Shown here in pieces: positions 10,401 through 17,302 of a stretch of DNA of 64,000 nucleotides. Position 1 is the first letter of the stretch. Every line of letters begins with the position of its first letter. This stretch comes from Candidatus Rifleibacteriota bacterium (GTDB taxonomy: Bacteria > Muiribacteriota > Ozemobacteria > Ozemobacterales > Ozemobacteraceae), in NCBI GenBank assembly GCA_015232575.1, contig JADFZL010000003.1, positions 256,001 to 320,000 of the forward strand, in the 5' to 3' direction. The notes below the pieces were generated by a model. That model saw nothing but the letters and a program-made list of their open reading frames with translations. It was not told the DNA's origin and made no database searches. A program made the translations under genes and the position numbers.

Positions 10401-11062
10401 ATTTGGCATCTGAAATACCATCGCTTGCAAATCAGATCAGATCAATTGTTAATCTCCTTGATTCTTCTTCCAGAACATCAAAAAAGTATAATGGACTTCT
10501 TCTGACCGGTCAGCACTCCAATCTCATGGGATTTTTGGACATTAACAAAACAATAGTTCCATCAGAAGAGCTTTACAATATCATTAACAGCGGAAAAGTT
10601 CAGTGCCTGCTGAGCTATGGAGAGAATTTCGGAAAAGTTAACGTTCAGTATAAAATAGTATTTGATGCCCTTGAAACTGATTCAACTGCTACCTCACAGC
10701 TTGTTATTCCATATTTGCCTTATTCTGAAAATAACGGGTCAGTTACATCAATGGATAATGTCATAAGAAAATTTGTGAACGTATTCCAAACGGATAACAA
10801 AAAAAGTAATTTTGAACTTCTAGGTCTGGTTTATACTTATCTTAACAGTGAAAAACTTTCTTTCGAAGGAATAAGAAAATTGCTTGCTGAAGAAATACCA
10901 GGTTATTCACAAATAACAGACCCAGATTTAATGAAAATCAGAATAAGACCAGATTCTGCACACGAATGCGGATTAAAAGTTCTGGATCAGGAAAAACCTG
11001 CAAATAGCAAACATCACAGAGAATTATGTTCTCTTGATAAATATTCTGGAACTATAAAATAA
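7460..11062 (+). CDS. giant NuoG-like / GltD-like / molybdopterin-oxidoreductase-like fusion subunit
   Basis: 1200 residues. Order: NuoG-type [2Fe-2S] domain (10-80; Cys43, Cys54, Cys57, Cys71); GltD-type Fe-S N-domain (about 100-190; Cys107, Cys111, Cys115 and further Cys from 150); FAD fold (VAVIGGGPSG, 201-210); NAD(P)H fold (VVVVGGGNTAVD, 332-343); a second FAD motif (GIFAGGDIVTGPLAAIDA); a Cys-rich linker (CMSCGCSSVFTC, 579-590); two [4Fe-4S] clusters (628-695); a molybdopterin-type Fe4S4 domain (Cys708, Cys711, Cys715, Cys743); then about 440 residues resembling a degenerate pterin-binding domain. No evident Cys or Sec metal ligand or C-terminal dinucleotide-binding domain is seen. It probably supplies the NADPH and ferredoxin sites of a soluble complex with the two upstream subunits. 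Formate dehydrogenase activity is not supported. Last gene of the operon. Confidence 0.88.
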   Translation: MQKEMQKNNSITIKIDGKNFTTTPGKTILQVARDNGIEIPTLCYDSRLNPYGSCLLCVVEVEGAPKLLLSCATEVREGMIIQTQNEKIRRARKTALDLLLSNHFADCRGNCYEKCPANVDVQGYLAHAASGNYAEALELIMKTNPLPLVCGRVCVRYCEANCRRQNVESSVAVNFIKRYIADLEKDKLPKPAATKKTGKKVAVIGGGPSGLTAAYFLAKQGHSVKIIDAQPYLGGMIRWGIPDYRLPRETLDKEIAYITSHGIETELNKKLGTDFTIDNLKTQGFEAIYLALGAWKAKKMGVKNEETEGVWGGINFLERVKKEGAPKLEGHVVVVGGGNTAVDAARTAVRCGPSKVSILYRRTREEMPADDVEIEDALAEGVEIKYLVAPLEIVSENGKVSAIKCQQMKLGDPDASGRRKPVAVEGSETHIACSVIIAAIGQDCDPGNLSNKSYGEIKLTKWGTIVVDDKTLASEAKGIFAGGDIVTGPLAAIDAIGAGRRAAEVIGEYLVTGKVQSKPTEFLSKKQNLDEIPPSWFEKVQKIERAKMRQTEVSCRVKCFDEVDIGISPDQVKSETSKCMSCGCSSVFTCDLKKYAGEYNVEQQKFKGKAKKLEVDTRHPDISIDPNKCILCGRCVRLCGEIIGASALGFVNRGFETIVKPALDKPLQDTTCVSCGNCIETCPTGAIDYHLPFEKPGPWMTVPKESVCNFCGVGCEVVFNKASNKTWYVSSKMKDSFTPGLVCSKGRFAHSFIRDSKRILSARTFENGNLHTKSIDEASSEVSDAIRSIIKKNGSSGIAVLVSPKSTNEEIAIIREIAKKAGIKNIGSLDVDKGMIDAYKVVQSKKPLVSVDDIESADYIIVSGFNVDETNPVVAFRIRQAILNQKKLIFIGSKRNRLSDISELFINLDEAKIPDIFSAILKKVLVSRNSSPCSSCIEKTFISSLPEFKSVIDKTGISAENLQRLSDIISDKSKNVVFVSHLASEIPSLANQIRSIVNLLDSSSRTSKKYNGLLLTGQHSNLMGFLDINKTIVPSEELYNIINSGKVQCLLSYGENFGKVNVQYKIVFDALETDSTATSQLVIPYLPYSENNGSVTSMDNVIRKFVNVFQTDNKKSNFELLGLVYTYLNSEKLSFEGIRKLLAEEIPGYSQITDPDLMKIRIRPDSAHECGLKVLDQEKPANSKHHRELCSLDKYSGTIK

Positions 11063-11073
11063 AAGACACTGTT

Positions 11074-11247
11074 ATGAAAATAGCCACTTGGTAATGGGTA
11101 GTGCGTGTTCTGTTGTCAAAACGAGCGAAGAGAGAGAGCCCGCCGAAGGGTCGGCAGATTTCTTTCTTCGGTCGTTTTGACAGCACAATACCAGGCACTT
11201 GTCCTGAATTATTGAGCAGTTCTTGATTTAAGCGAATTTGGCGTGTC
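11074..11247. repeat. interspersed intergenic repeat, copy 1 (pair with 14404-14535)
   Basis: Most of the 324-bp gap between 11062 and 11387. It shares ordered blocks with 14404-14535: GAAAATAGCC, then GTAGTG, GTTGTCAA, GCAGATTT versus GTAGATTT, GGCACTTG, GAATTATTGAGCAGTT and AGCGAATTTG. This copy also holds a long hairpin (11114-11182) that the other copy lacks. No coding sequence was found. Confidence 0.7.
11114..11182. repeat. REP-like long hairpin
   Basis: Two 24-base arms (11114-11137 and 11159-11182) form an imperfect inverted repeat with three mismatches. They start and end with TGTCAAAACGA and TCGTTTTGACA. A smaller hairpin GCCGA/TCGGC sits in the loop. The arm ends resemble those of the elements at 27548-27683 and 55733-55795. 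There is no T-run, so it is not a classical terminator. Confidence 0.65.
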
Positions 11248-11272
11248 AAATAAAATCGAATAATTGATTTTG

Positions 11273-11302
11273 TTGAGTAATTATTGAATTTTGTGTTAGT
11301 AT
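11273..11302 (+). promoter_or_regulatory. candidate sigma-70 promoter for the SH3-TPR gene
   Basis: TTGAGT at 11273-11278 and TAGTAT at 11297-11302 are separated by 18 bases, about 85 bases upstream of the ATG at 11387. The match is moderate and the region is AT-rich, so confidence is limited. Confidence 0.35.
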
Positions 11303-11386
11303 CTGCACAGGTTCAAAATTGTCAGAATTGAGCCAGCCGTACAAATTCGGCTGTAATCACTATAAAGTACAAATATGGAGGGCGGC

Positions 11387-12418
11387 ATGAAATACCCCGG
11401 TTTTTTTGTTCTGATCTGTTTCCTTTGCATTTCTGATATTCAATTGAATGCTCAGGATGAAAAAAAAGAAGGGGTGGTTACTGGAAGCTATATTCAAATC
11501 AGAAAAAACCCCGCTTTTTCAGCTGGTATCATTGGAAAGAAGCTTCGAGGCGATAAATATACAATTTTAGCTGAAGAAGATGGATGGTACAGAGTACAGT
11601 TTACAAATGGTGATGAGGGCTGGATTTTTGGGAAATCAAACAGAAAATTGCCAGCTTCTTCTACTGAAGAAAACGAAGAGAGTGTTGACAAAAAAGATGC
11701 ATCTAAGGAATCGAAGGATGCAAAAGATGAAAAAGATTCAAAGAAAGATTCATCCAAATCAAAAGACTCTTCAAAAAAAGACTCAAAGCATTCTGAAAAA
11801 AGTTCTACTGCCTCTGGAACCGGCAGCATTGCACGAACTACAAAGAAAACAGACACTCCTGCAAAAAAAGACGTAACTTCAAAATCAGTCCCTGAAATGG
11901 TAAAGTCTTCGAAAACTGCTGAAGAGTATTACAACGAAGCAATTGAATATTTCGATAAAAAGCGCTATTCAGAAGCTTATGAAGCAAATAAAAATGCTCT
12001 TGATAAGGCTCCAAAAAATGCTGAAATTCTAAACAATTGTGCAAACTGTTTATTTAAATTAGATCGAATCGAAGAAGCAATTGAAAAATGGAAAGAAGCG
12101 CTTCAATTATCACCAAAATCTGCAAAAATCTGCAATAATATTGGCGTTGCTTATTATCAACTGGATGACAACTCCAGAGCTATTGAATATTACAAGAAGG
12201 CAATTCTTTTTGAACCTAAATTTGCTGATCCATATTACAATATCGCATCAGTTTACGGTTTTAAAGGAGACTTTCAGGAAGCTCTTAAACATTACCAGAA
12301 ATATGTCGAATTCAAACCTGATGAAACCATGAAGCGCCTTACTGAAGAGAGAATTGATTATTGCAAAAAGCAAATCGCTCTTGCACCAAAAAAGAACGTT
12401 TCCAAGAAAAAAAAGTAA
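11387..12418 (+). CDS. secreted SH3-domain and TPR protein
   Basis: 343 residues. The start at 11387 is chosen because GGAGGGCGGC directly precedes it; the ATG twelve bases earlier lies at the Shine-Dalgarno itself. A signal peptide (MKYPGFFVLICFLCISDIQ) is followed by a bacterial SH3 domain (about 25-85, GSYIQIRKNPAF and DGWYRVQFTNGDEGWIFG), a long low-complexity Lys/Ser/Asp linker (about 90-175), and about four TPR units (about 185-320). SH3b domains often bind peptidoglycan and TPRs bind proteins, so a periplasmic or cell-surface scaffold is likely. It ends in a poly-Lys tail. It stands alone between repeat-containing gaps. No enzymatic domain is visible. Confidence 0.85.
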   Translation: MKYPGFFVLICFLCISDIQLNAQDEKKEGVVTGSYIQIRKNPAFSAGIIGKKLRGDKYTILAEEDGWYRVQFTNGDEGWIFGKSNRKLPASSTEENEESVDKKDASKESKDAKDEKDSKKDSSKSKDSSKKDSKHSEKSSTASGTGSIARTTKKTDTPAKKDVTSKSVPEMVKSSKTAEEYYNEAIEYFDKKRYSEAYEANKNALDKAPKNAEILNNCANCLFKLDRIEEAIEKWKEALQLSPKSAKICNNIGVAYYQLDDNSRAIEYYKKAILFEPKFADPYYNIASVYGFKGDFQEALKHYQKYVEFKPDETMKRLTEERIDYCKKQIALAPKKNVSKKKK

Positions 12419-12439
12419 TTGTGGTTATAGACAGAAGAA

Positions 12440-12470
12440 CTCGATTTCTCTCTTCGGTCGAAATGACAGC
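12440..12470. repeat. partial REP-like arm
   Basis: One arm of the REP-like family, TCGATTTCTCTCTTCGGTCG followed by AAATGACA, matches the right-hand arm of the element at 55733-55795. The left arm is missing. It lies 20 bases after the SH3-TPR gene. The rest of the 235-bp gap to 12654 holds only an A/T-rich stretch and a GAATTATTGAGAAG segment similar to part of the 11.1 and 14.4 kb repeats. Confidence 0.55.
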
Positions 12471-12653
12471 AAAATGCTTATCTAATCAATAAATTGTGGG
12501 AATAAGTAGAAAAGGCAAGACGCCGCATCTACAGACTGCATAGAATTATTGAGAAGATACCAAATACTACCTCTTTTCAATAAAACACCCTGTTTCTTTA
12601 AGACCCAAACAAACAGTCGTGTAAAAACATAATAGCAAAAGGAAGCAAAATAA

Positions 12654-14231
12654 ATGAAAATTTCTTTTCATGGCGCTGCTGGCTGTGTAACCGGATCATG
12701 TCATCTTATAAAAACTGACAAAACGGCGTTTCTCGTCGATTGTGGGATGTTTCAAGGCTCAAAGGCAGTAAAGGAAAACAACTACAGCGAATTTCCTTTT
12801 AAACCTTCTGAAATAGATTTTGTACTTCTTACCCACGCACACATAGACCATTCCGGATTGCTTCCCAAGCTTGTAAAAAAAGGGTTCAAAGGTAAGATTT
12901 ACGCAACAAATCCTACTGTTGATCTTGCCGCTTTTCTTTTGCCCGATTCAGCAAGGATTCAGGAATCAGAATGTATTCTGAAAAATCGCAGAGGAGAAAG
13001 AAAAGGACTTGAACCAATTCAGCCAATTTACGATGAAAAAGACGCTGAGAAAGCCATTTCTCTTTTCAGAGGAGTAAATCTGAATCAGAAAATTATGATT
13101 ACAGATGAAATAACTGCAACATATCAAAATGCCGGTCACATATTCGGATCAGCATTCATCGAAATTGAAATACGCGAAAATAGTAAAACCACAAAAATTG
13201 TTTTTTCCGGCGACATCGGCTCACTTGATCATCCAATCGTCAAAGACCCTGAAATGTTTTCGAATACAGATTTCCTTGTAATCGAATCTACCTATGGCGA
13301 TCGCATACGTAAAGATGAATCAAATGAACAGCGTTTAATCGAACTCGCTGCGGTTGTTAATTCGGCACTGAAAAAGGGCGGTAATCTTATTATTCCGGCG
13401 TTTGCACTTGAAAGAAGCCAGGATCTGATGCACGATCTATTAATTCTTATTGATCGGAAGTCAATTCCAGATGCAAAAATTGTAATAGATTCACCCCTTG
13501 CAATAAATGCAACTAAAGTATTTGCAAAATATCCTGAATATTTTGATGAAGACGCAACTAAACTTTTGAAAAACCAGGGATCGCTTTTCAGCAGTGATCG
13601 GTTTCGTTTTACCGCCGATGCAAACGAATCAAAGGAATTAAACAATTCACGCGGTACAATTATTCTTTCTGCGAGTGGTATGTGTGATGCAGGGCGGATA
13701 AAGCATCACCTCAAACATAATCTCTGGAAAAAAGAAGCTACAATTCTTTTTGTTGGTTTTCAGGCAGAAGGAACTCTAGGAAGACTATTACTTGATGGTG
13801 CAAAAAGCGTAAGAATTCATGGCGAGGAAGTGCGCGTAGAAGCTACTATAACAAAAATTCCCGGCTACTCAGGGCACGCCGACCAGAATGGATTAATCGA
13901 CTGGCTGAAGAATGTTAAAGAAATACCTGGTACAGTATTTGTTGTACATGGTGAAGATTCAGCAAGAGCAGAACTCGCAAAATGTATTACAGCTAAGTAT
14001 GGCTTCAAATGCGAAGTACCACTTATGAATTCTGTTTTTGATCTGGTAAAGGGAAAACCGTCGCTCTCTGAAACTCCTGTTGCTACGATTTTACAGCCGG
14101 TTAAAACTTCCGGGAAGGATTCATTCAATCTCTATGCAGAATTCTCTCTCAAACTTGCTGAAAAAATGCGTTCTATTCAGGATGAATCATCACGCACCGA
14201 AATGCTGCAGAAACTGCTTTCAATTATTTAA
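12654..14231 (+). CDS. metallo-beta-lactamase / beta-CASP family ribonuclease (YSH1/CPSF-like)
   Basis: 525 residues. The metallo-beta-lactamase signature HAHIDHSG is at 61-68 and further metal ligands are visible (AGHIFGSA, FSGDIGSLDHP). The beta-CASP insertion follows, with ILSASGMCDAGRIKHHL, and then the RMMBL motif PGYSGHADQNGLIDWL. This is the layout of bacterial mRNA 3'-end-processing-factor-like nucleases (COG1236), which act on RNA with two zinc ions. About 70 extra residues follow the RMMBL segment. It is monocistronic, with GGAAG upstream of the ATG. The family assignment is firm, but the RNA substrate and endo- versus exonuclease mode cannot be deduced. Confidence 0.88.
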   Translation: MKISFHGAAGCVTGSCHLIKTDKTAFLVDCGMFQGSKAVKENNYSEFPFKPSEIDFVLLTHAHIDHSGLLPKLVKKGFKGKIYATNPTVDLAAFLLPDSARIQESECILKNRRGERKGLEPIQPIYDEKDAEKAISLFRGVNLNQKIMITDEITATYQNAGHIFGSAFIEIEIRENSKTTKIVFSGDIGSLDHPIVKDPEMFSNTDFLVIESTYGDRIRKDESNEQRLIELAAVVNSALKKGGNLIIPAFALERSQDLMHDLLILIDRKSIPDAKIVIDSPLAINATKVFAKYPEYFDEDATKLLKNQGSLFSSDRFRFTADANESKELNNSRGTIILSASGMCDAGRIKHHLKHNLWKKEATILFVGFQAEGTLGRLLLDGAKSVRIHGEEVRVEATITKIPGYSGHADQNGLIDWLKNVKEIPGTVFVVHGEDSARAELAKCITAKYGFKCEVPLMNSVFDLVKGKPSLSETPVATILQPVKTSGKDSFNLYAEFSLKLAEKMRSIQDESSRTEMLQKLLSII

Positions 14232-14642
14232 TAATATAATTTTGCAAATAGTCTCAGTTTTGTACAACAAATAGAGGTTATTTGCAGGGAAATTGAGTGT
14301 TTGTTTTTTCTAAAGGAAAATCGTATCTACTCAAGAAATTGTTACGTCTAAGATCTGCCCCGAACCATTGAGAAGATACAGAAATCTTAAAATTATGCAC
14401 TGAATGAAAATAGCCGATCGGTAGTGTGAAAATACGTAATCCGTTGTCAACCCGAAGGTTAAGTAGATTTGATACTCGGCACTTGCCCCGAATTATTGAG
14501 CAGTTACATAATTTCAGCGAATTTGCTACAGTGTCAGGAAATCTTAAAAAAAATGGCTTATTATTTGGTAAGGGTGAGGGGCTTTTAACCACTGTTTTTT
14601 GAGTGAATATTAGAAATCTTTGAATACAAAGTGGAGTGTTGA
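14232..14642. other. 411-bp gap without a gene, holding repeat copy 2
   Basis: No plausible coding sequence was found on either strand. The middle (14404-14535) is the second copy of the interspersed repeat listed at 11074-11247. A segment CGAACCATTGAGAAGATAC at 14361-14379 resembles the related motif at 12543-12560. The znuABC promoter must lie in the last 100 bases, but no confident -35/-10 pair or Zur-like palindrome was recognised. Confidence 0.5.
14404..14535. repeat. interspersed intergenic repeat, copy 2
   Basis: Same block order and orientation as 11074-11247, but the hairpin between GTTGTCAA and the TACTCGGCACTTG block is replaced by a short CCCGAAGG segment. The best conserved part is GAATTATTGAGCAGTT followed shortly by AGCGAATTTGC. 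It ends about 105 bases before znuA. Confidence 0.7.
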
Positions 14643-15632
14643 ATGAATAAAAAGTTTCTGTTTTGTCTGGTTTTCCTGCTTTTCTCTGCCTTTGAATGCT
14701 ATTGTTCAGGCGAATCTGCTACTGATGTTTCAAATGCAGAAAATAAATCAAAAAAAGTAATATTTGTCAGCATTTTACCTCAGAAATATCTTGTAGACAG
14801 AATTGTAGAAGATAAATTTAATGTTGAAGTCATGGTTGGACCCGGACAATCAATGCACACTTTTGATCCGGTCCCCAGGCAGCTGACGCTTCTTTCTAAA
14901 GCCGATGCCTATTTCATGGCGGGAATTCCATTTGAAAAAAACCTTGTTGCAAAACTTAAAAGTATTTTCAATATTAAATTTTTCGATTCAAGAAAAGGAA
15001 TAAAATTTCTGAAAAATGAATTTGGCCATATTTGCGATTCCCATGGTCACATGACAGATCCTGAACACGAAAACGAACATGCAGATAATCAAAAAACACC
15101 CGTAGAGACAAGTGATTCACTTGTCTCTAAAACAGGCCATGCGGACCCCGTTGATTCTGCAGACCCTCATTACTGGCTTGACCCTGCTAATGCAAAAATG
15201 ATTTCTTTAAACGTTACCGAATCTCTTTCTGCATCCTTTCCGGAATTCGCAGAATCTTTCAGGAAAAATTTCGAAATTCTTTCCAGCGAACTTGATAAAC
15301 TTGACACAGAAATTGCCGCAAAACTGCTGCCAGTAAAAGGTAAGTCATTCTTTGTATTTCACCCTGCTTATGGCTACTTTGCCGCAAAATATCAGATGAA
15401 TCAGATTCCGGTTGAATTTGAAGGCAAAGAGCCAAGTCCAAGACAGCTTACCGATATTATCAGAAAAGCTAAGGCAGAAAAAGCAACAACAATATTTGTA
15501 CAACCTCAATTCTCACCCAGAGCCGCAAATACAATTGCAGATACAATTGGAGCATCAATTACAGAAATTGATCCTCTTGCCTACAATTATTTTGACAATA
15601 TGAAAATTATTGCTGAAAAGCTCTCTAAATAG
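14643..15632 (+). CDS. znuA: zinc ABC transporter substrate-binding protein
   Basis: 329 residues. An N-terminal signal sequence (about 1-22, possibly lipoprotein-like, FECYCSG) is followed by a cluster A-I metal-binding protein. Visible features: VSILPQKYLVDRI, a metal His in MHTFDPVPRQ, a His/Asp/Glu-rich flexible loop (about residues 127-165, HICDSHGHM and EHENEHAD), PHYWLDPANA, HPAYGYFA and a closing SITEIDPL. The His-rich loop is characteristic of zinc-specific family members rather than manganese ones. It would capture zinc outside the membrane and hand it to the ZnuB permease. The ATPase and permease genes follow directly (stop-to-start gap of 4 bases), so this is one operon. Confidence 0.92.
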   Translation: MNKKFLFCLVFLLFSAFECYCSGESATDVSNAENKSKKVIFVSILPQKYLVDRIVEDKFNVEVMVGPGQSMHTFDPVPRQLTLLSKADAYFMAGIPFEKNLVAKLKSIFNIKFFDSRKGIKFLKNEFGHICDSHGHMTDPEHENEHADNQKTPVETSDSLVSKTGHADPVDSADPHYWLDPANAKMISLNVTESLSASFPEFAESFRKNFEILSSELDKLDTEIAAKLLPVKGKSFFVFHPAYGYFAAKYQMNQIPVEFEGKEPSPRQLTDIIRKAKAEKATTIFVQPQFSPRAANTIADTIGASITEIDPLAYNYFDNMKIIAEKLSK

Positions 15633-15636
15633 ACTA

Positions 15637-16389
15637 ATGGACAAGGTAATTGAATTCAAAGAAGTGTTTTTTTCTTATCAAAAAAATCCTGTATTGCATA
15701 ATGTTAATTTGTCTGTACGTGAAAAAGATTTTACCTGCCTTGTCGGTCCGAATGGCGGTGGAAAGACAACTATTCTTAAACTTGTACTTGGACTTATTCA
15801 CCCGAATTCAGGTACCATATCAATATTCGGAAGTAAGCCATCAAAGGTTTCTTCAATGTTAGGTTATGTTCCCCAGCACGCAAAATACGATGCGCGTTTC
15901 CCTGTCAATGTTCTTGATGTTGTTCTCATGGGGTGCCTCGGTCCATCAAGAATATGGGGAAAATATTCCAGAGAAGACAGGGAAAATGCAAAAAAAACAC
16001 TTGAAGACGTTGGAATGGCTGACTTTCAGACCCGCCAGTTCTCAGAACTGTCCGGCGGACAGAGACAGCGGGTTCTGGTTGCAAGAGCACTTGTTTCAGA
16101 ACCAAAGCTGCTATTACTTGACGAACCAACCGCAAACATTGATATCCACGGTTCCGAATATCTATATGACATGCTTCAGAAATTAAATAACCGCATGACA
16201 ATAGTCATGGTATCACATGACCTTGGATTCGTTTCTCAATATGTTAAAAGCGTTATCTGTATCAGAGGTGAGGCTGTTGTTCATCCGACAAGCCAGATTA
16301 CCGGTGATACAATTAAGGAAATGTACGGTGTTGACATTAGACTTATAAGACATGATCACAATTGTTCATGCAAGGAAGACTCTCATTGA
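15637..16389 (+). CDS. znuC: zinc ABC transporter ATP-binding protein
   Basis: 250 residues from the ATG at 15637, four bases after the znuA stop; an upstream in-frame ATG inside znuA would add nine unlikely residues. Walker A is GPNGGGKTT (37-45), the signature is LSGGQRQRV, Walker B is LLLLDEPTANID and the switch His is in VSHDLGF. The C-terminus is His/Cys-rich (HDHNCSCKEDSH), which could bind zinc and act as a local sensor; that is inference. It energises import through the permease encoded next, whose start overlaps this stop. Confidence 0.93.
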   Translation: MDKVIEFKEVFFSYQKNPVLHNVNLSVREKDFTCLVGPNGGGKTTILKLVLGLIHPNSGTISIFGSKPSKVSSMLGYVPQHAKYDARFPVNVLDVVLMGCLGPSRIWGKYSREDRENAKKTLEDVGMADFQTRQFSELSGGQRQRVLVARALVSEPKLLLLDEPTANIDIHGSEYLYDMLQKLNNRMTIVMVSHDLGFVSQYVKSVICIRGEAVVHPTSQITGDTIKEMYGVDIRLIRHDHNCSCKEDSH

Positions 16390-17225
16390 TTACATTTTTT
16401 TATGATCTTCTGGAAATGCCATTTCTGCAGTATGCAATAATTGGTTCATTGCTTTCAAGCCTTGCCTGCGGAATAGTAGGCAGCTTTGTTGTGGTAAAGA
16501 GAATTTCATACATTGCTGCCGGAATTTCGCATTGCATTCTTGGAGGAATGGGCGCTGCAAGATATTTGCAGGTAGTCCATGGTTTAACATGGTGCAAACC
16601 TGTCTTTGGAGCAATACTTTCTGCTATTGCTGCTGCTCTGGCAATTGGCTGGGTTAGTTTGAAGACAAAAGAGCGTGAAGACACTGCAATCAGTGCATTA
16701 TGGGCTGTCGGAATGGCAACCGGGGTAATATTTATTTCGCGCACTCCCGGATACAACGAAGACCTTATGAGTTATTTATTCGGAAATATCATGATGATTT
16801 CAATGTCCGATATTTATACCATCATAATTCTTGATGTAATAATTCTTGTTATTTGTTTCCTGTTTTACCATCAGTTTGTTGCTGTCTGTTTTGACGAGGA
16901 ATTTTCGCAGATTCGCGGACTGAATGTTCAGTTTTATTACTATCTTCTTCTTTGTCTTACGGCAATAACTGTTGTACTTCTTACCACAGTGGTGGGAATA
17001 ATTCTTGTCATTGCATTATTAACTCTTCCTGTAGCTGTTGCTTCCAGATTCTCAAGTACTCTGAGACAATTAATGGTATATTCTGTCTTTCTGTGTGCGT
17101 TTTTCACAGTTTTCGGTATAGCAGTAAGTTACAGTCCGAATCTTCCGGCGAGCTCAACAACTGTTGTAATTGCAGGAATAACATACCTTGTTTCAAGTCT
17201 GGTTTCATTTTCCAAACAATCCTGA
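16386..17225 (+). CDS. znuB: zinc ABC transporter permease
   Basis: About 279 residues, with seven to eight hydrophobic helices of the ABC-3 permease family (ZnuB/MntB/TroC). Conserved features include YAIIGSLLSSLACGIVGSFV at the N-terminus, ISHCILGGMGAA and the late ALLTLPVAVASRFS segment. The TTG at 16386 is preferred: it overlaps the znuC stop as TTGA and lies seven bases after AAGGAAG. An earlier in-frame TTG at 16362 and ATG at 16368 are alternatives. Metal specificity (zinc) is inherited from the His-rich binding protein of the operon. Confidence 0.88.
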   Translation: MITFFYDLLEMPFLQYAIIGSLLSSLACGIVGSFVVVKRISYIAAGISHCILGGMGAARYLQVVHGLTWCKPVFGAILSAIAAALAIGWVSLKTKEREDTAISALWAVGMATGVIFISRTPGYNEDLMSYLFGNIMMISMSDIYTIIILDVIILVICFLFYHQFVAVCFDEEFSQIRGLNVQFYYYLLLCLTAITVVLLTTVVGIILVIALLTLPVAVASRFSSTLRQLMVYSVFLCAFFTVFGIAVSYSPNLPASSTTVVIAGITYLVSSLVSFSKQS

Positions 17226-17302
17226 TTCGGAATCTTTTTCAATGTATTTTTATGTCAACTCACTAATTCGTTTGAAATAGGGGATTATACAGGGGGAAGG
17301 GA

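Noticed and set aside
7460..11062. Formate dehydrogenase catalytic subunit
   Set aside because: The molybdopterin-type Fe4S4 domain is present, but no catalytic Cys/Sec ligand or C-terminal dinucleotide-binding domain was seen.
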